A stretch of DNA of 64,000 nt from the NCBI RefSeq assembly GCF_002802965.1, contig NZ_NXGA01000001.1, positions 2,894,205-2,958,204 on the forward strand, written 5' to 3'. A model generated the notes under the pieces. That model was not told the origin of the DNA, ran no database searches, and saw only the letters and a program-made list of their open reading frames with translations. Position numbers and translations under genes: made by a program. Below are positions 37,442 through 47,641 of this stretch, piece after piece. Each line of letters begins with the position of its first letter. The first letter of the stretch is position 1. This stretch comes from Sporolactobacillus pectinivorans (GTDB taxonomy: Bacteria > Bacillota > Bacilli > Bacillales > Sporolactobacillaceae).

Positions 37442-39295
37442 TTATTTCTTCTTGTTTTTGTCGTCGTCACTAACTTCGTGATAATCCGCATCGACAACGT
37501 TGTCGTCCTTCTTGCCAGAACCATTGCTGTCCGCGTTGCCGGCACCTTGGGCATTCTGTCCATTCTGGGCAGCCTGCTGATACAATTTTACAGAAAGCTG
37601 CTGAACAACTTCATTGAGTTCATCCTTTGCCTTCTTAATTGCATCGACGTCTTTGCCTTCAAGAGCTTTTTTCAGCTTGTCTTTGGCATCGTTTGCTTTC
37701 GCTTTTTCCGAAGCGTCAACTTTGTCGCCAAGGTCTTTCAGCGTTTTTTCTGTGGCAAAAATCAGCTGATCGGATTCGTTTTTGAGATCGACTTCTTCCT
37801 TGCGTTTTTTGTCAGCTTCAGCATTGGCCTCGGCGTCTTTAACCATCTTGTCGATTTCTGAATCACTCAGTCCTGAGGACGACTTAATCGTTATCGACTG
37901 TTCCTTATTCGTTCCCTTATCTTTCGCCTTGACATTAACAATGCCGTTTGCGTCGATTTCAAATGAAACTTCAATCTGCGGAATGCCGCGCGGAGCCGGC
38001 GGAATATCTGTCAGCTGAAAACGGCCCAGTGTCTTGTTATCCGCAGCCATCTGCCGCTCGCCCTGCAGCACATGGATATCAACGGCTGTCTGATTGTCAG
38101 CTGCTGTTGAGAATACCTGCGACTTGCTCGTCGGTATTGTTGTGTTGCGATCAATCAGTTTCGTGAATACACCGCCCATGGTTTCAATGCCAAGCGACAG
38201 CGGCGTAACATCAAGAAGCACGACATCCTTGACGTCGCCCGTCAGCACACCGCCCTGGATGGCTGCTCCGACTGCGACGACTTCGTCCGGATTGACGCCC
38301 TTGCTCGGTTCCTTACCCGTCAGATTTTTAATGGCAGTCTGAACTGCCGGGATCCGTGTCGATCCTCCGACAAGAATAATTTTGTCGATATCGTCCATCG
38401 TCATGTCAGCATCAGACAGTGCCTGACGGACAGGCCCCATCGTTGATTCAACAAGGTCGGCAGTCAGTTCGTCAAACTTTGCGCGGGTAAGCGTTGTTTC
38501 CAGATGTTTCGGGCCCGTGGCATCTGCCGATATAAAAGGCAGCGATATCTGAGCCTGAGTGACACCGGACAATTCTTTCTTTGCTTTTTCAGCGGCATCC
38601 TTCAGACGCTGCAAAGCCATCTTATCGCCGGAAAGATCAATTCCGGTTTCATTTTTGAATTGTTCGATCAGGTAATTGATGATTCTCTGATCGAAGTCAT
38701 CGCCGCCCAGACGGTTGTTGCCTGCTGTCGCTTTAACTTCAAAGATGCCATCGCCAAGATCCAGAATCGATACATCGAAAGTACCGCCGCCAAGGTCAAA
38801 AACGAGAATCGTCTGATCTCCTTCTTTGTCCAGTCCATAGGCAAGCGAGGAAGCTGTCGGTTCATTAATAATTCTCAGAACGTCAAGCCCGGCAATTTTT
38901 CCCGCGTCTTTCGTTGCCTGGCGCTGGCCATCATTAAAATAAGCCGGAACCGTAATAACCGCTTTGTCAACCTTCTCACCCAGATAAGCTTCAGCATCCG
39001 ATTTCAGTTTCTGTAAAATGATCGCTGAAATTTCCTGTGGTGTATATTTCTTTCCCTCGATTTCTACCTTATAATCGGAGCCCATATGCCTCTTGATTGA
39101 AAGCACAACATTAGGGTTCGTAACAGCCTGGCGTTTTGCAACTTCGCCAACCTGGCGTTCCCCATTTTTGAATGCAACGGCTGAAGGGGTGGTACGGCCG
39201 CCTTCAGGGTTAGGGATAACAACCGGTTCCCCACCTTCCATGACTGCCACGCAAGAATTTGTCGTGCCCAAATCAATACCGATAATTTTGCTCAT
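37442..39295 (-). CDS. dnaK: Chaperone DnaK (Hsp70)
   Basis: DnaK is the ATP-driven Hsp70 folding chaperone. The nucleotide-binding domain begins [16 protein letters not shown] and includes [14 protein letters not shown] and [13 protein letters not shown]. The linker [12 protein letters not shown] joins the substrate-binding domain and helical lid. The C-terminus is glutamine/glycine/asparagine-rich and ends in an EEVD-like acidic, lysine-containing tail. Length 617 aa is normal. It is the third gene in hrcA-grpE-dnaK-dnaJ. Confidence 0.98.
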   Translation of the reverse strand: MSKIIGIDLGTTNSCVAVMEGGEPVVIPNPEGGRTTPSAVAFKNGERQVGEVAKRQAVTNPNVVLSIKRHMGSDYKVEIEGKKYTPQEISAIILQKLKSDAEAYLGEKVDKAVITVPAYFNDGQRQATKDAGKIAGLDVLRIINEPTASSLAYGLDKEGDQTILVFDLGGGTFDVSILDLGDGIFEVKATAGNNRLGGDDFDQRIINYLIEQFKNETGIDLSGDKMALQRLKDAAEKAKKELSGVTQAQISLPFISADATGPKHLETTLTRAKFDELTADLVESTMGPVRQALSDADMTMDDIDKIILVGGSTRIPAVQTAIKNLTGKEPSKGVNPDEVVAVGAAIQGGVLTGDVKDVVLLDVTPLSLGIETMGGVFTKLIDRNTTIPTSKSQVFSTAADNQTAVDIHVLQGERQMAADNKTLGRFQLTDIPPAPRGIPQIEVSFEIDANGIVNVKAKDKGTNKEQSITIKSSSGLSDSEIDKMVKDAEANAEADKKRKEEVDLKNESDQLIFATEKTLKDLGDKVDASEKAKANDAKDKLKKALEGKDVDAIKKAKDELNEVVQQLSVKLYQQAAQNGQNAQGAGNADSNGSGKKDDNVVDADYHEVSDDDKNKKK

Positions 39296-39348
39296 GATCT
39301 TTTCCTCCTGATAATATTTAGAAACAAAAGTGATGGATGGTTTATCCC

Positions 39349-39999
39349 TTATTTGCTGACCTTAACCATTGCCGGGCGGAGCACCCGCCCATTCAATGTG
39401 TAGCCGGCCTGGAGCACCTGAATAACTACTCCGGATTCATGTTCATTGCTTTCTTCCTGCATCACCGCCTGATGGATATTGGGATCAAACGGTTTGCCAA
39501 GAGAATCAATTTCTTCCACACCTTCTTTTTTCAGTGCGGCTTCCAGCTTTGACAAAATCATCTCCATGCCCTTCTTCAAAGCGACACCGTCTTCAGAAGC
39601 GATGTCGACAGCCAAAGCACGTTTGAAATTATCCAAGGTTTCAAGCAGATCCGTGACCAGATCCTGAGCACGGTACTTCCTCTCATCGGCCTTTTCTTTG
39701 TTCGTGCGTTTCCGAAAGTTATCAAAGTCTGCCTGAGTTCTCAACCAACGGTTATTCAGATCCTGTCCGCTTTTTTTCAATGTCTCAATTTCAGAGGCCT
39801 GAGCAGCAATCCTTTTTTTCAGCTCATCACTTTTTTCCACATCCGACTGATTTTCCGCCTTCTTAGAATCATGCTGCTCTTGATTAGCTTTTTCTTCTTT
39901 GTCCTTTTCTGATTCTGGAGCATCAGAATTTTTCTGTACAGACGGATCTTTCATTTCTTCTTTTTTTTCATTAATTTCTTCGTCCATTTGTTTTGCCAT
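39349..39999 (-). CDS. grpE: Nucleotide exchange factor GrpE
   Basis: GrpE releases ADP from DnaK. The N-terminal third (about residues 1-65) is highly charged and lysine/glutamate-rich; a long coiled coil (about 65-150) leads to the beta domain with [17 protein letters not shown] and [20 protein letters not shown]. Length 216 aa is slightly long because of the charged N-terminus. AGGAGGTG precedes the ATG. Confidence 0.96.
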   Translation of the reverse strand: MAKQMDEEINEKKEEMKDPSVQKNSDAPESEKDKEEKANQEQHDSKKAENQSDVEKSDELKKRIAAQASEIETLKKSGQDLNNRWLRTQADFDNFRKRTNKEKADERKYRAQDLVTDLLETLDNFKRALAVDIASEDGVALKKGMEMILSKLEAALKKEGVEEIDSLGKPFDPNIHQAVMQEESNEHESGVVIQVLQAGYTLNGRVLRPAMVKVSK

Positions 40000-40072
40000 A
40001 GGCTCACCTCCTGTATATATGCGACTGCTGCCGGAACATTAGTGAATGATTCAGACCTGTCCGGCCATTTTT

Positions 40073-41107
40073 TCATTTATTATTTTCTTTCCTGTCGCTC
40101 AGTGATTTCGTTAAAAGTTTCGAAAGAACATCGATCAATGTGATCACACGCGGGTAAGCCATTCTTTTCGGACCGATCACTGCAACCGTCCCTAAATGCT
40201 CACCGTCAGCTGAATAAGTCGTGGTGATCAGACTGCAGTCTTCAATACCATTCAGCTTGTTTTCTTTGCCGATCCGGATATGAAGTCCGCCGGATGGTAT
40301 ATTCATCAGTTCATGAACCAGATCTTTTCCTTCAAAAACATTCAGCAGAGAAATGACTTTGTCGATATCCTGAAATTCAGGTTGTGAAAGAATGTTGTTT
40401 TTCCCGCTGTAAAAGATCTGTTCCGGATCATTAATCGCAAGGCCATCCTTCAGAAGCGCCATGATATGCTCATAATCGCTGATATTTTTGCGAAGCACAT
40501 TTCTAACCTCAGCGTTTAATCTGCTCTGCAGCTGATACAGAGACACATTATTCAACTTGTCATTAAGAATGTTGACGATTTTCTCGATATCCTCCGCCCT
40601 GATTTCATCCGGAAAAGAGACGACACGATTTTCAACGTGTCCTGTATCTGTAACGATGATCAGTACACCCTGGCTCTCCGAGAGCTTGACCAGCTGAATA
40701 TGCTTGAGTTTCATCTCCAGCAGCTCAGGGCCCAGCATGATCGCCGTATAGCTGCTGAACTCTGACAAAAGTTCGGCCGTTACGCGGATCAGTTCTTCAT
40801 TTTCCGAAAACTTCCGCCGGTACGCGTCACGGATATTATCCATTTCCAAATCAGTCAGCATTGCCGGAGAAAGCAGATGATCCACGTAAAACCGGTAACC
40901 CTTTTCTGAAGGCACCCGTCCGGAAGACAGATGTGTCTTTTCAAGATAACCCATCTCTTCCAAATCCGCCAATTCATTACGGATCGTCGCCGGACTGTAA
41001 TGAACATCGTCACGTTTTGATATAGAACGGGACCCGACGGGTTCGGCAGAGACAATATAGTCATTAACAAGGAGCTGCAGCAAAAAAAGCTGGCGTTCCG
41101 TCAACAT
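40073..41107 (-). CDS. hrcA: Heat-shock repressor HrcA
   Basis: HrcA represses the dnaK and groE operons by binding CIRCE; GroEL keeps it active. The winged-helix N-terminus (MLTERQLFLLQLLVNDYI; SPATIRNELADLEEMGYL) is followed by a GAF-like domain. Length 344 aa matches the family. The ATG at 41107 has GAGGTGA upstream and a CIRCE element just beyond, so the operon is autoregulated. Confidence 0.97.
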   Translation of the reverse strand: MLTERQLFLLQLLVNDYIVSAEPVGSRSISKRDDVHYSPATIRNELADLEEMGYLEKTHLSSGRVPSEKGYRFYVDHLLSPAMLTDLEMDNIRDAYRRKFSENEELIRVTAELLSEFSSYTAIMLGPELLEMKLKHIQLVKLSESQGVLIIVTDTGHVENRVVSFPDEIRAEDIEKIVNILNDKLNNVSLYQLQSRLNAEVRNVLRKNISDYEHIMALLKDGLAINDPEQIFYSGKNNILSQPEFQDIDKVISLLNVFEGKDLVHELMNIPSGGLHIRIGKENKLNGIEDCSLITTTYSADGEHLGTVAVIGPKRMAYPRVITLIDVLSKLLTKSLSDRKENNK

Positions 41108-41121
41108 CTCTATCACCTCTG

Positions 41122-41148
41122 TTAGCACTCTCATTAACCGAGTGCTAA
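41122..41148 (-). promoter_or_regulatory. CIRCE operator
   Basis: TTAGCACTC (41122-41130), nine bases, GAGTGCTAA (41140-41148): a perfect match to the HrcA operator. It lies between the promoter and hrcA. Confidence 0.97.
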
Positions 41149-41159
41149 TTCTACATTAA

Positions 41160-41188
41160 AATTTACCAACTTCCCGCCTATTTGTCAA
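41160..41188 (-). promoter_or_regulatory. Sigma-A promoter of the hrcA-dnaK operon
   Basis: TTGACA (41183-41188), 17-bp spacer, TAAATT (41160-41165). Transcription would start immediately before the CIRCE. Confidence 0.8.
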
Positions 41189-41192
41189 ATGG

Positions 41193-42332
41193 TTAAGGCA
41201 ATAAAAACGCTTCAAAAACATTATTTCCTAAAAAAGTCCCTTTCGTAGATAATGCGATGTGATCACCCCGCTCAACCAAAAGCCCTTCAGACTTCAACCG
41301 ATCAAGCTGAGCGCCATATATTGCTTTAATCGGGCGGCCGAACTTTTTTAGAAAATGTGCCTGACTGACTCCTTCCATTAATCTGAGCCCGAGAAACATT
41401 TCTTCTTCGATTCTTTCGCGATCGGTTACATGGTGGACGGACGATTCCGAAAACCCCCGTTCAGAAACGAGCGAAATATATTTTTTGATCGATCCAGTAT
41501 TAGCATATCTTTTTCCGTTCACATAGCCGTGGGCTCCAGCGCCTATTCCGTAATATTCCTGATTATGCCAGTAGAGAGAATTATGCAGACCTTCATAGCC
41601 AGGCCTGGAAAAATTGCTGATTTCATATTGGTGCAAGCCGTTCTTTTCAAGTGTAAAAATAATCTGGCCGTACATATCTGCCTCAATGTCCTCACCAGGG
41701 AGGCGCAGCTTTCCACCCTTCATCCGATTGTAGAAAATCGTCCTTGGCTCGACTTGAAGCGAATAAATGGAAATGTGAGACGTGTTGAGCGACAAAGCCG
41801 TCTCAAGCGACTGATGCAGCATGTCTTCCGTTTGACCGGGTAGAGCAAACATGAGGTCCAGAGTGATATTGTCAAATCCCGCCTTACGGGCCCGGATGAT
41901 CGCTTCCTTTGCCCCTGCTGTGTCGTGCGCGCGGCCGATTACCTTCAGCATACCGTTATCAAAGGACTGCACACCGACACTGAGACGGGTTACGCCATAG
42001 CGCTTCATTAAGCCAAGTTTGCTATCACTCAGATTTTCAGGGTTCGCTTCCACTGTAAATTCCTGAATGCCCTGGTGAAGAAAATAGTGCGAAACATCAG
42101 CAAGCAGACGTTCAAATTGTTCTTCGTTCAGCGCAGTTGGGGTCCCTCCGCCGATATAGATAGTCTGTACTGGTCCCATCGCTGAATAATAGGCCATTTC
42201 CTGCGACAGAGCATTCAGATAGCCGTCGACAGGCTGATTTTTTATAAATACCTTATTGAAATCGCAGTAATAACAAATATGATCGCAAAAGGGAATGTGA
42301 ATATACGCCCCGCGCACCGTCTGATCATTCAT
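41193..42332 (-). CDS. hemW: HemW, radical-SAM heme chaperone
   Basis: HemW is related to coproporphyrinogen III dehydrogenase HemN but lacks that activity; it acts as a heme chaperone. The radical-SAM cysteines are in [13 protein letters not shown] (about residues 16-23), followed by the GGTPT motif. A HemN C-terminal domain ends the 379-aa protein. The start overlaps the lepA stop by eight bases, so it is coupled to lepA. It may formally be annotated hemN, but the short N-terminus favours HemW. Confidence 0.92.
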   Translation of the reverse strand: MNDQTVRGAYIHIPFCDHICYYCDFNKVFIKNQPVDGYLNALSQEMAYYSAMGPVQTIYIGGGTPTALNEEQFERLLADVSHYFLHQGIQEFTVEANPENLSDSKLGLMKRYGVTRLSVGVQSFDNGMLKVIGRAHDTAGAKEAIIRARKAGFDNITLDLMFALPGQTEDMLHQSLETALSLNTSHISIYSLQVEPRTIFYNRMKGGKLRLPGEDIEADMYGQIIFTLEKNGLHQYEISNFSRPGYEGLHNSLYWHNQEYYGIGAGAHGYVNGKRYANTGSIKKYISLVSERGFSESSVHHVTDRERIEEEMFLGLRLMEGVSQAHFLKKFGRPIKAIYGAQLDRLKSEGLLVERGDHIALSTKGTFLGNNVFEAFLLP

Positions 42333-44148
42333 CGTGGCTCATCCTAAAGACAGCCATGAATGCTTCTTGAGGGACGTCGACACTCCCCACCGCCTTCATC
42401 CGCTTTTTCCCTTCCTTCTGTTTCTCAAGCAGCTTTCTTTTTCGCGAAACATCGCCGCCGTAGCATTTGGCAAGCACATTTTTACGCAGTGCTTTGATCG
42501 TCGACCTTGAGATGATTTTGAGACCGATCGCTGCTTGGATGGGCACTTCGAATTGCTGGCGCGGAATCAATTCCTTCAGCTTTTCGACAATCGCCTTACC
42601 GCGGTCATAGGCAAATTCCTTGTGAACGATCACCGATAGCGCGTCTACCTTTTCTCCATTCAGCAGGATATCCATCTTGACCAGATCACTCACCCGATAG
42701 CCATCCATCTCGTAGTCAAGCGAAGCATAGCCCTTTGTGCTGGATTTTAATGAATCAAAAAAATCATACATAATCTCTGAAAGCGGAAGATCGTAAATGA
42801 CATTTGTCCGGTTATCATCCAGATATTCCATCGTCTTAAATTCGCCGCGCTTGCGCTGGCAAAGCTCCATGATTGTGCCGACGTAATCGTTCGGCGTCAT
42901 AATTGTCGCTTTAACGAATGGTTCCGCTACTTCTTCAACATATTTATGCTCAGGCATCTCTGAAGGATTACCTACATTAACCGTTGATCCATCCGTCAGT
43001 TTTACTTCATAAATCACACTCGGTGCAGTTGCGATCAGATCGATATTAAATTCACGTTCAAGCCGCTCCTGTACGATATCCATATGCAGCAGGCCAAGAA
43101 AACCGCAACGGAAACCGAATCCGAGTGCCTCGGATGTTTCAGGTTCATATTGAAGAGCGGCATCATTCAGCTCAAGGCGTCCAAGTGCCTCACGAAGATC
43201 CTCATAGCGAGCCGTATCAATGGGATAAAGCCCGCAGTAGACCATTGGATTCATCTTCCGATAACCCGGAAGCGGTTCGGCTGCCGGGCGTTCTGCGTGA
43301 GTCACTGTGTCGCCGACACGTGTGTCGTGGACTGACTTGATCGCCGCCGTCAGAAAACCAACATCGCCGACTGATAGAGCATCGCGCGTTTCAATTTTTG
43401 GTGTGGAGACACCAACTTCGATGACTTCAAATATTTTTCCGTTTGACATGAGCTTAATAGTATCGCCAACGCGTACTGTGCCATCGATGATCCGCACATA
43501 AACGACGACACCGCGATAGGCATCGTACAGCGAATCGAAAATTAATGCGCGGAGCGGGGCATCGGGATCTCCATTCGGTGCCGGAATTTTACCAATAATC
43601 TGCTTCAGAATTTCGTCGGTGCCAACGCCCGTTTTTGCTGAGGCAAGTACTGCATCCGATGCATCAAGGCCGATCACATCCTCTATTTCTTTTTTTACCC
43701 GACCGGGATCTGCATTCGGAAGATCTATCTTATTAATTACCGGAATAATTTCAAGGTTATTTTCGAGTGCCAGATAAACGTTTGCCAGCGTCTGGGCTTC
43801 AACACCCTGGGCAGCGTCGACAACAAGCAGCGCACCTTCGCAGGCAGCCAGACTGCGGGAAACTTCATAAGAAAAATCGACGTGCCCAGGGGTGTCGATC
43901 AGATGAAAAATATAAGTTTCGCCATCAGGCGCTTTGTATGTAAGCTCAACGGCATTCAACTTAATTGTGATGCCCCGTTCCCTTTCGAGATCCATTGCAT
44001 CCAGTGTCTGCTCTTTCATTTCCCGCTTGGTCAGCGCCTGAGTCGCTTCCAATATACGGTCGGCAAGCGTCGATTTCCCGTGATCAATATGGGCAATGAT
44101 TGAGAAATTGCGGATATGCGACTGCCTGCCGTTCGTTCGTTCTAACAT
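42325..44148 (-). CDS. lepA: Elongation factor 4 (LepA)
   Basis: LepA is a ribosome-binding translational GTPase involved in initiation or ribosome biogenesis. The GTPase motifs are [12 protein letters not shown] (G1), [12 protein letters not shown] (G3) and [10 protein letters not shown] (G4). EF-G-like domains follow, then the LepA-specific C-terminal domain ending in [20 protein letters not shown]. Length 607 aa is normal. AGGAGG precedes the ATG. Confidence 0.98.
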   Translation of the reverse strand: MLERTNGRQSHIRNFSIIAHIDHGKSTLADRILEATQALTKREMKEQTLDAMDLERERGITIKLNAVELTYKAPDGETYIFHLIDTPGHVDFSYEVSRSLAACEGALLVVDAAQGVEAQTLANVYLALENNLEIIPVINKIDLPNADPGRVKKEIEDVIGLDASDAVLASAKTGVGTDEILKQIIGKIPAPNGDPDAPLRALIFDSLYDAYRGVVVYVRIIDGTVRVGDTIKLMSNGKIFEVIEVGVSTPKIETRDALSVGDVGFLTAAIKSVHDTRVGDTVTHAERPAAEPLPGYRKMNPMVYCGLYPIDTARYEDLREALGRLELNDAALQYEPETSEALGFGFRCGFLGLLHMDIVQERLEREFNIDLIATAPSVIYEVKLTDGSTVNVGNPSEMPEHKYVEEVAEPFVKATIMTPNDYVGTIMELCQRKRGEFKTMEYLDDNRTNVIYDLPLSEIMYDFFDSLKSSTKGYASLDYEMDGYRVSDLVKMDILLNGEKVDALSVIVHKEFAYDRGKAIVEKLKELIPRQQFEVPIQAAIGLKIISRSTIKALRKNVLAKCYGGDVSRKRKLLEKQKEGKKRMKAVGSVDVPQEAFMAVFRMSHDE

Positions 44149-44277
44149 CTCTGTTCCTCCTGCCTGAAAACCTTACTCGTTTCGATTATATCAATCGATC
44201 CCGGCAGTTTCAACGCAAACAAAGAACAGAAAGATTTATCGCGTCCCTTCAGTACTATTCCCTTCTTCAAATCCAGT

Positions 44278-44601
44278 TCAAATGAAGATCTGTATGATGT
44301 TTTCAAAAATGCCGGCAATAAAGCTTACTCCCGCCAGGAAAAAGTGGGATACGTGATCCGAGAATGATTGCCCCGCCCCATTGGCATTGCCGGCTCCATG
44401 CACTGCATCCGAAGCTGTTGGCGATTGATTCTGAACAGTGCTCTGCTGCTGATTTTCCTGATGGGGGACTGTTATTGCCGGCACTGCGGTTGCGCCCGTT
44501 CCCGGATTCTGCGCATCACGCACCGTCACTGCTCCGTACAATGCGCACACAAGCAGTAGAGAAAATACAACGATCAGTTCGATCACCATTCGTTTCAGCA
44601 T
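44278..44601 (-). CDS. yqxA: YqxA-like membrane protein (DUF3679)
   Basis: A 107-aa protein between gpr and lepA, where B. subtilis has spoIIP-yqxA. It has an N-terminal hydrophobic helix (MVIELIVVFSLLLVCALYGA), a polar Q/N/S-rich middle and a C-terminal hydrophobic segment (FFLAGVSFIAGIFENIIQIF). TTGGAG precedes the ATG. The assignment to YqxA rests on position, size and topology more than on sequence. spoIIP itself is not present. Confidence 0.6.
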   Translation of the reverse strand: MLKRMVIELIVVFSLLLVCALYGAVTVRDAQNPGTGATAVPAITVPHQENQQQSTVQNQSPTASDAVHGAGNANGAGQSFSDHVSHFFLAGVSFIAGIFENIIQIFI

Positions 44602-44669
44602 ACCACTATCTCCAATCAGCCAACTAACGGCTTGTCCTTTTACCGGGATTTTATGCAGGAGCGATGGAA

Positions 44670-45749
44670 TTAATGCGTAAAATGACCGACGTTCCCCTGG
44701 CTGACCTGCTCATGCAGCGCGGCGTTCAGCCCCTGAGCAAGGACATTGCCCATTTTCTCAATGAAGAAATCTACTTCTTTTGGGGTTACCATCAGCTGCG
44801 TCCCTGAGGCTCCAAGTGCTTCTTGAATCAGCTGTGCCTTTTCACTTTCATCCAATGTGCCGACAAGTCCAAGAAAAGCCGCCCTTTTCTCCTTGCTTGG
44901 CAGCTTCCATTCCCGGTAATCCCCCTTCTCACCAAACGGTATCCATGAAGGAGCCAGCGATTTTGACGGACGCTTGTCACTCATTTCCTTTTCAAGATGC
45001 CGGAGCAACAAATCCAGCACATCGCTTGTGATCGTGACGGCGTCGACGACGGTTGGGACGCCTACCGCGATTACCGGAATTCCAAGTGTGCCCATGCTTA
45101 GCTCTTTGCGGTTATTTCCAATCCCGGAACCTGGATGAATGCCACTGTCCGCAACCTGTATCGTTGTATTGACCCGCTCGATGGATCTTGCGGCAAGAGC
45201 ATCGATCGCGATCAGAAAATCGGGCTTTGTTTTATCGATAACGCCAAGAATAATATCACTTGTTTCAATGCCTGTTACACCCATCACGCCCGGCGTGATG
45301 GCACTGACCGGCCGGTAGCCTTTCTGTACGTTCTGCGGCTGAAGGTCAAAAAGATGCCTCGTCACAAGTACATTTTCAACTACGCTGGGTCCAAGGGCAT
45401 CCGGTGTCACTTTCCAGTTGCCAAGTCCGACAATCAGGCAGCTAGCGTCCTCGGGAATGCCAAGCTCTTTGATAAACCGGGCAAAATATTTTGCAAAGAC
45501 TGTTTCTGTCTTCATCTCCGCTTCAGTATCGCCGCTCCGCAGTTCCCGCGCCTCAAATGTTAAATAAGAACCAGCCTTTTTGTTCATTTTCGAAGCTGCT
45601 TCTCCATCAATTTTCATGCGGGTAATTTTGATCCCGTCTTCTTTTTTTTCGTCAACTGTTACGCCGCGGTTTGTTGACGACTTGTCACCGGACTCAATCG
45701 CCAGGTCCGTCCTGACGGTGTAACGATTCAAATCCAATCCTTCAGCCAT
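44670..45749 (-). CDS. gpr: Spore germination protease GPR
   Basis: GPR is made in the forespore as a zymogen and degrades small acid-soluble proteins at germination. It is a 359-aa aspartate-type protease of its own family. The propeptide junction region [14 protein letters not shown] is near the N-terminus, and the core carries [20 protein letters not shown] and [20 protein letters not shown], typical of the A25 family. The ATG at 45749 has GGGGTG upstream. A canonical sigma-G promoter lies 40 bp upstream. It is divergent from rpsT. Confidence 0.95.
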   Translation of the reverse strand: MAEGLDLNRYTVRTDLAIESGDKSSTNRGVTVDEKKEDGIKITRMKIDGEAASKMNKKAGSYLTFEARELRSGDTEAEMKTETVFAKYFARFIKELGIPEDASCLIVGLGNWKVTPDALGPSVVENVLVTRHLFDLQPQNVQKGYRPVSAITPGVMGVTGIETSDIILGVIDKTKPDFLIAIDALAARSIERVNTTIQVADSGIHPGSGIGNNRKELSMGTLGIPVIAVGVPTVVDAVTITSDVLDLLLRHLEKEMSDKRPSKSLAPSWIPFGEKGDYREWKLPSKEKRAAFLGLVGTLDESEKAQLIQEALGASGTQLMVTPKEVDFFIEKMGNVLAQGLNAALHEQVSQGNVGHFTH

Positions 45750-45789
45750 TCTGCAATTCACCCCATGCAATCAGAATATATTCCGTTAA

Positions 45790-45820
45790 TAGAATGTTCG
45801 GTGCCGACAAATTTCATTCA
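45790..45820 (-). promoter_or_regulatory. Sigma-G promoter of gpr
   Basis: TGAATG (45815-45820), 18-bp spacer, CATTCTA (45790-45796). This matches the forespore consensus GHATR-N18-CATWHTA at every position and sits at the right distance for gpr. Confidence 0.8.
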
Positions 45821-45824
45821 TTCA

Positions 45825-45853
45825 TTGCAAAAGAGCAGCGGCTTTGGTACAAT
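45825..45853 (+). promoter_or_regulatory. Sigma-A promoter of rpsT
   Basis: TTGCAA (45825-45830), 17-bp spacer, TACAAT (45848-45853). It drives rpsT with a leader of about 115 nt, divergent from and close to the gpr promoter. Confidence 0.75.
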
Positions 45854-45972
45854 ACACTTTGTCAGAATTAATCTCTGCTTATGTGAATGGCTGCATCATC
45901 CGGAACAATCTTCGTTCCTGCAGCCTTTTATTTATGATTGGCCGGGAATTTGAGGATTTGGAGGTGAAAGGA

Positions 45973-46239
45973 ATGCCAAATATTAAATCAGCAATTAAAC
46001 GCGTGAAAAAAGGTGAAGCAAATCGCCAGCATAATGTGCAGTTTAAATCGGCGATGCGCACCGCAATTAAATCGTTCAATGAAAAAGTTGATGAAAAAGA
46101 TGTTGAGGGCGCAAAAACAGCTTTTCTTGCTGCAACTCAGAAAGTTGACAAAGCAGCGACAAAGGGCCTGATTCACAAGAATAAAGCGTCTCATGAAAAA
46201 TCGAGACTTGCCAAGAAAATGAACGGTCTGAATGCGTAA
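45973..46239 (+). CDS. rpsT: 30S ribosomal protein S20
   Basis: S20 is an early-binding 30S protein. The 88-aa sequence begins [20 protein letters not shown] and ends [11 protein letters not shown], typical of the family. The ATG at 45973 has GGAGGTG at ideal spacing; longer upstream frames are not real. It is the only plus-strand gene between yqeW and comER. Confidence 0.97.
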   Translation: MPNIKSAIKRVKKGEANRQHNVQFKSAMRTAIKSFNEKVDEKDVEGAKTAFLAATQKVDKAATKGLIHKNKASHEKSRLAKKMNGLNA

Positions 46240-46245
46240 TTCAGA

Positions 46246-46288
46246 CAAAAAAGGGACCCCGCAGAAATTAGCCGGGATCCCTTTTTTT
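46246..46288. terminator. Bidirectional terminator between rpsT and holA
   Basis: A 9-bp stem with one mismatch (46253-46261 with 46273-46281), A-rich on the left and T7 on the right, serves rpsT and holA from both sides. Confidence 0.85.
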
Positions 46289-47261
46289 ATGCCGCAGCTG
46301 AAACGCTGTGAATGAGCAGTTCCAGCGCGAGCAGCTTATCTGCCCCACCTGTCTTGATCATGTAATCCGTCTCCGCACACCGGGCCAGCACACTTTTGAG
46401 ACTTTCCGGACTGTACCGTTTTGCCTGTTCCACTGCAAGTTTAACTGCGTAAGGATGAACACCGATCTTTGCGGCAATGCTGTTTTGTGTATATCCGGCC
46501 TGATGATAATAAGATACCTGATAAACAATCCTGAACTGACGTTCAAGCAGCGCCAGAAGCTTCAGCGGTTCTTCCTTCATGCTGACCAGTTCATGAAGCA
46601 AGTGAAGTGCATCGGCTGTCCGCCTCTTCATGACTTGATCAACAAGGAGAAAAACATTGGTCTCAAGTGACCGGGAACCTATTTCCAGAACAGCTGCCCC
46701 GTCGATCGGCCGGTCTGCACCGCAATACTGAGCGCATTTTTCAACTTCATTGGCCAGCCGGGCAAGGTCCTGCCCGACGGAAGCGACCAGCTGGTCATGT
46801 CCGCTTCGCGTATAGACCGCACTGAAACGCGCCGCCACGTTTTCCATCAGACGATAAAGTGTTGCATCAGTCAACTGAGACAGCTCATAAACCTTTGCCG
46901 TCTTTTCAAGGGCCTTTACTGCTTTTTTCCGCCGATCCAGTTTTTCATATGGAGCGGAGATAAGAAGCACGGTATCGGGTGAAGGATGCTCAAGATAATG
47001 CTCGAGAGCCGGCAGGTGCTGTTCAATTTTTGCTTTTGCTTTTTCTGCAGTCAGAAAAAAGGGATTGTCGATTACCACAACCTTTCTCTCACCGATAAAT
47101 GGTACGGTTTCCGCATCTTCAAGAGCCTGTTCAAGCGGAATGTCAAACATATCATAGCGGGAAAGATTGAAATCCTGCTCTTCTTCCGCCAATGCCTCAC
47201 GTACAATATTTTTTTTCATTAATCGAATCAGATAATCCTGGGTCCCATATAAAAGGATCAC
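46287..47261 (-). CDS. holA: DNA polymerase III delta subunit (HolA)
   Basis: HolA opens the beta clamp in the clamp loader. The 324-aa protein shows the family's N-terminal ILLYGTQDYLIR, the middle helical domain and a C-terminal collar domain ending LLALELLIHSV. The called start, GTG 47261, lacks a ribosome-binding site and would remove about ten residues found in relatives. The frame is open upstream (KPLAPVILLYG) without an ATG, GTG or TTG, so the true start is unclear. Position matches yqeN. Confidence 0.9.
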   Translation of the reverse strand: MILLYGTQDYLIRLMKKNIVREALAEEEQDFNLSRYDMFDIPLEQALEDAETVPFIGERKVVVIDNPFFLTAEKAKAKIEQHLPALEHYLEHPSPDTVLLISAPYEKLDRRKKAVKALEKTAKVYELSQLTDATLYRLMENVAARFSAVYTRSGHDQLVASVGQDLARLANEVEKCAQYCGADRPIDGAAVLEIGSRSLETNVFLLVDQVMKRRTADALHLLHELVSMKEEPLKLLALLERQFRIVYQVSYYHQAGYTQNSIAAKIGVHPYAVKLAVEQAKRYSPESLKSVLARCAETDYMIKTGGADKLLALELLIHSVSAAA

Positions 47262-47641
47262 AGGCGCCAGCGGCTTCTGTATCGACAGATCCGCGGATTT
47301 CTTCTGTGGCAGTTTGAATCATCCCCCAGTTGAGCTGAGCGAAGGAAAGTACATGCCCCGCTCTTTCCCCGATTGCTTTTCACACTCTTTACTTTACCGT
47401 CTCTCGTGTTGGTTGACAAGAATGCCGGGACACAACGGGGCGGAAATTGGCTATCCATAAAACTGAAGATAAAAAAAAGGGAGGGCCGTCTTTGGCCGAT
47501 CCCTGTTATATATGAACGTCGGACTGGCGGGGCCTAGGACAGCGCCTGTCTGACGATGTTCGTTTCTTTCTCTATGTTATCCTATGATCGGGCAAAGTAT
47601 GGGTGACAACTCTTGTCATCTGCAATAAATAATGGAAATCC
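47262..47641. other. Intergenic region between holA and comEC
   Basis: About 380 bp without a convincing gene. It holds the unresolved holA start region and the comEC terminator near 47471-47504. I looked for the 44-aa yqzM that lies here in B. subtilis and did not find it. Confidence 0.5.
47471..47504 (-). terminator. Terminator of the comE operon
   Basis: On the comEC strand a stem AGGGA..GGCC / GGCC..TCCCT with an internal bulge (47478-47487 with 47494-47504) is followed by TTTTTTT. Confidence 0.75.

Noticed and set aside
47258..47458. 66-aa minus-strand frame overlapping the holA start
   Set aside because: It is out of frame with holA, arginine/cysteine-rich and lacks a family signature; it is probably a shadow of the holA upstream region.
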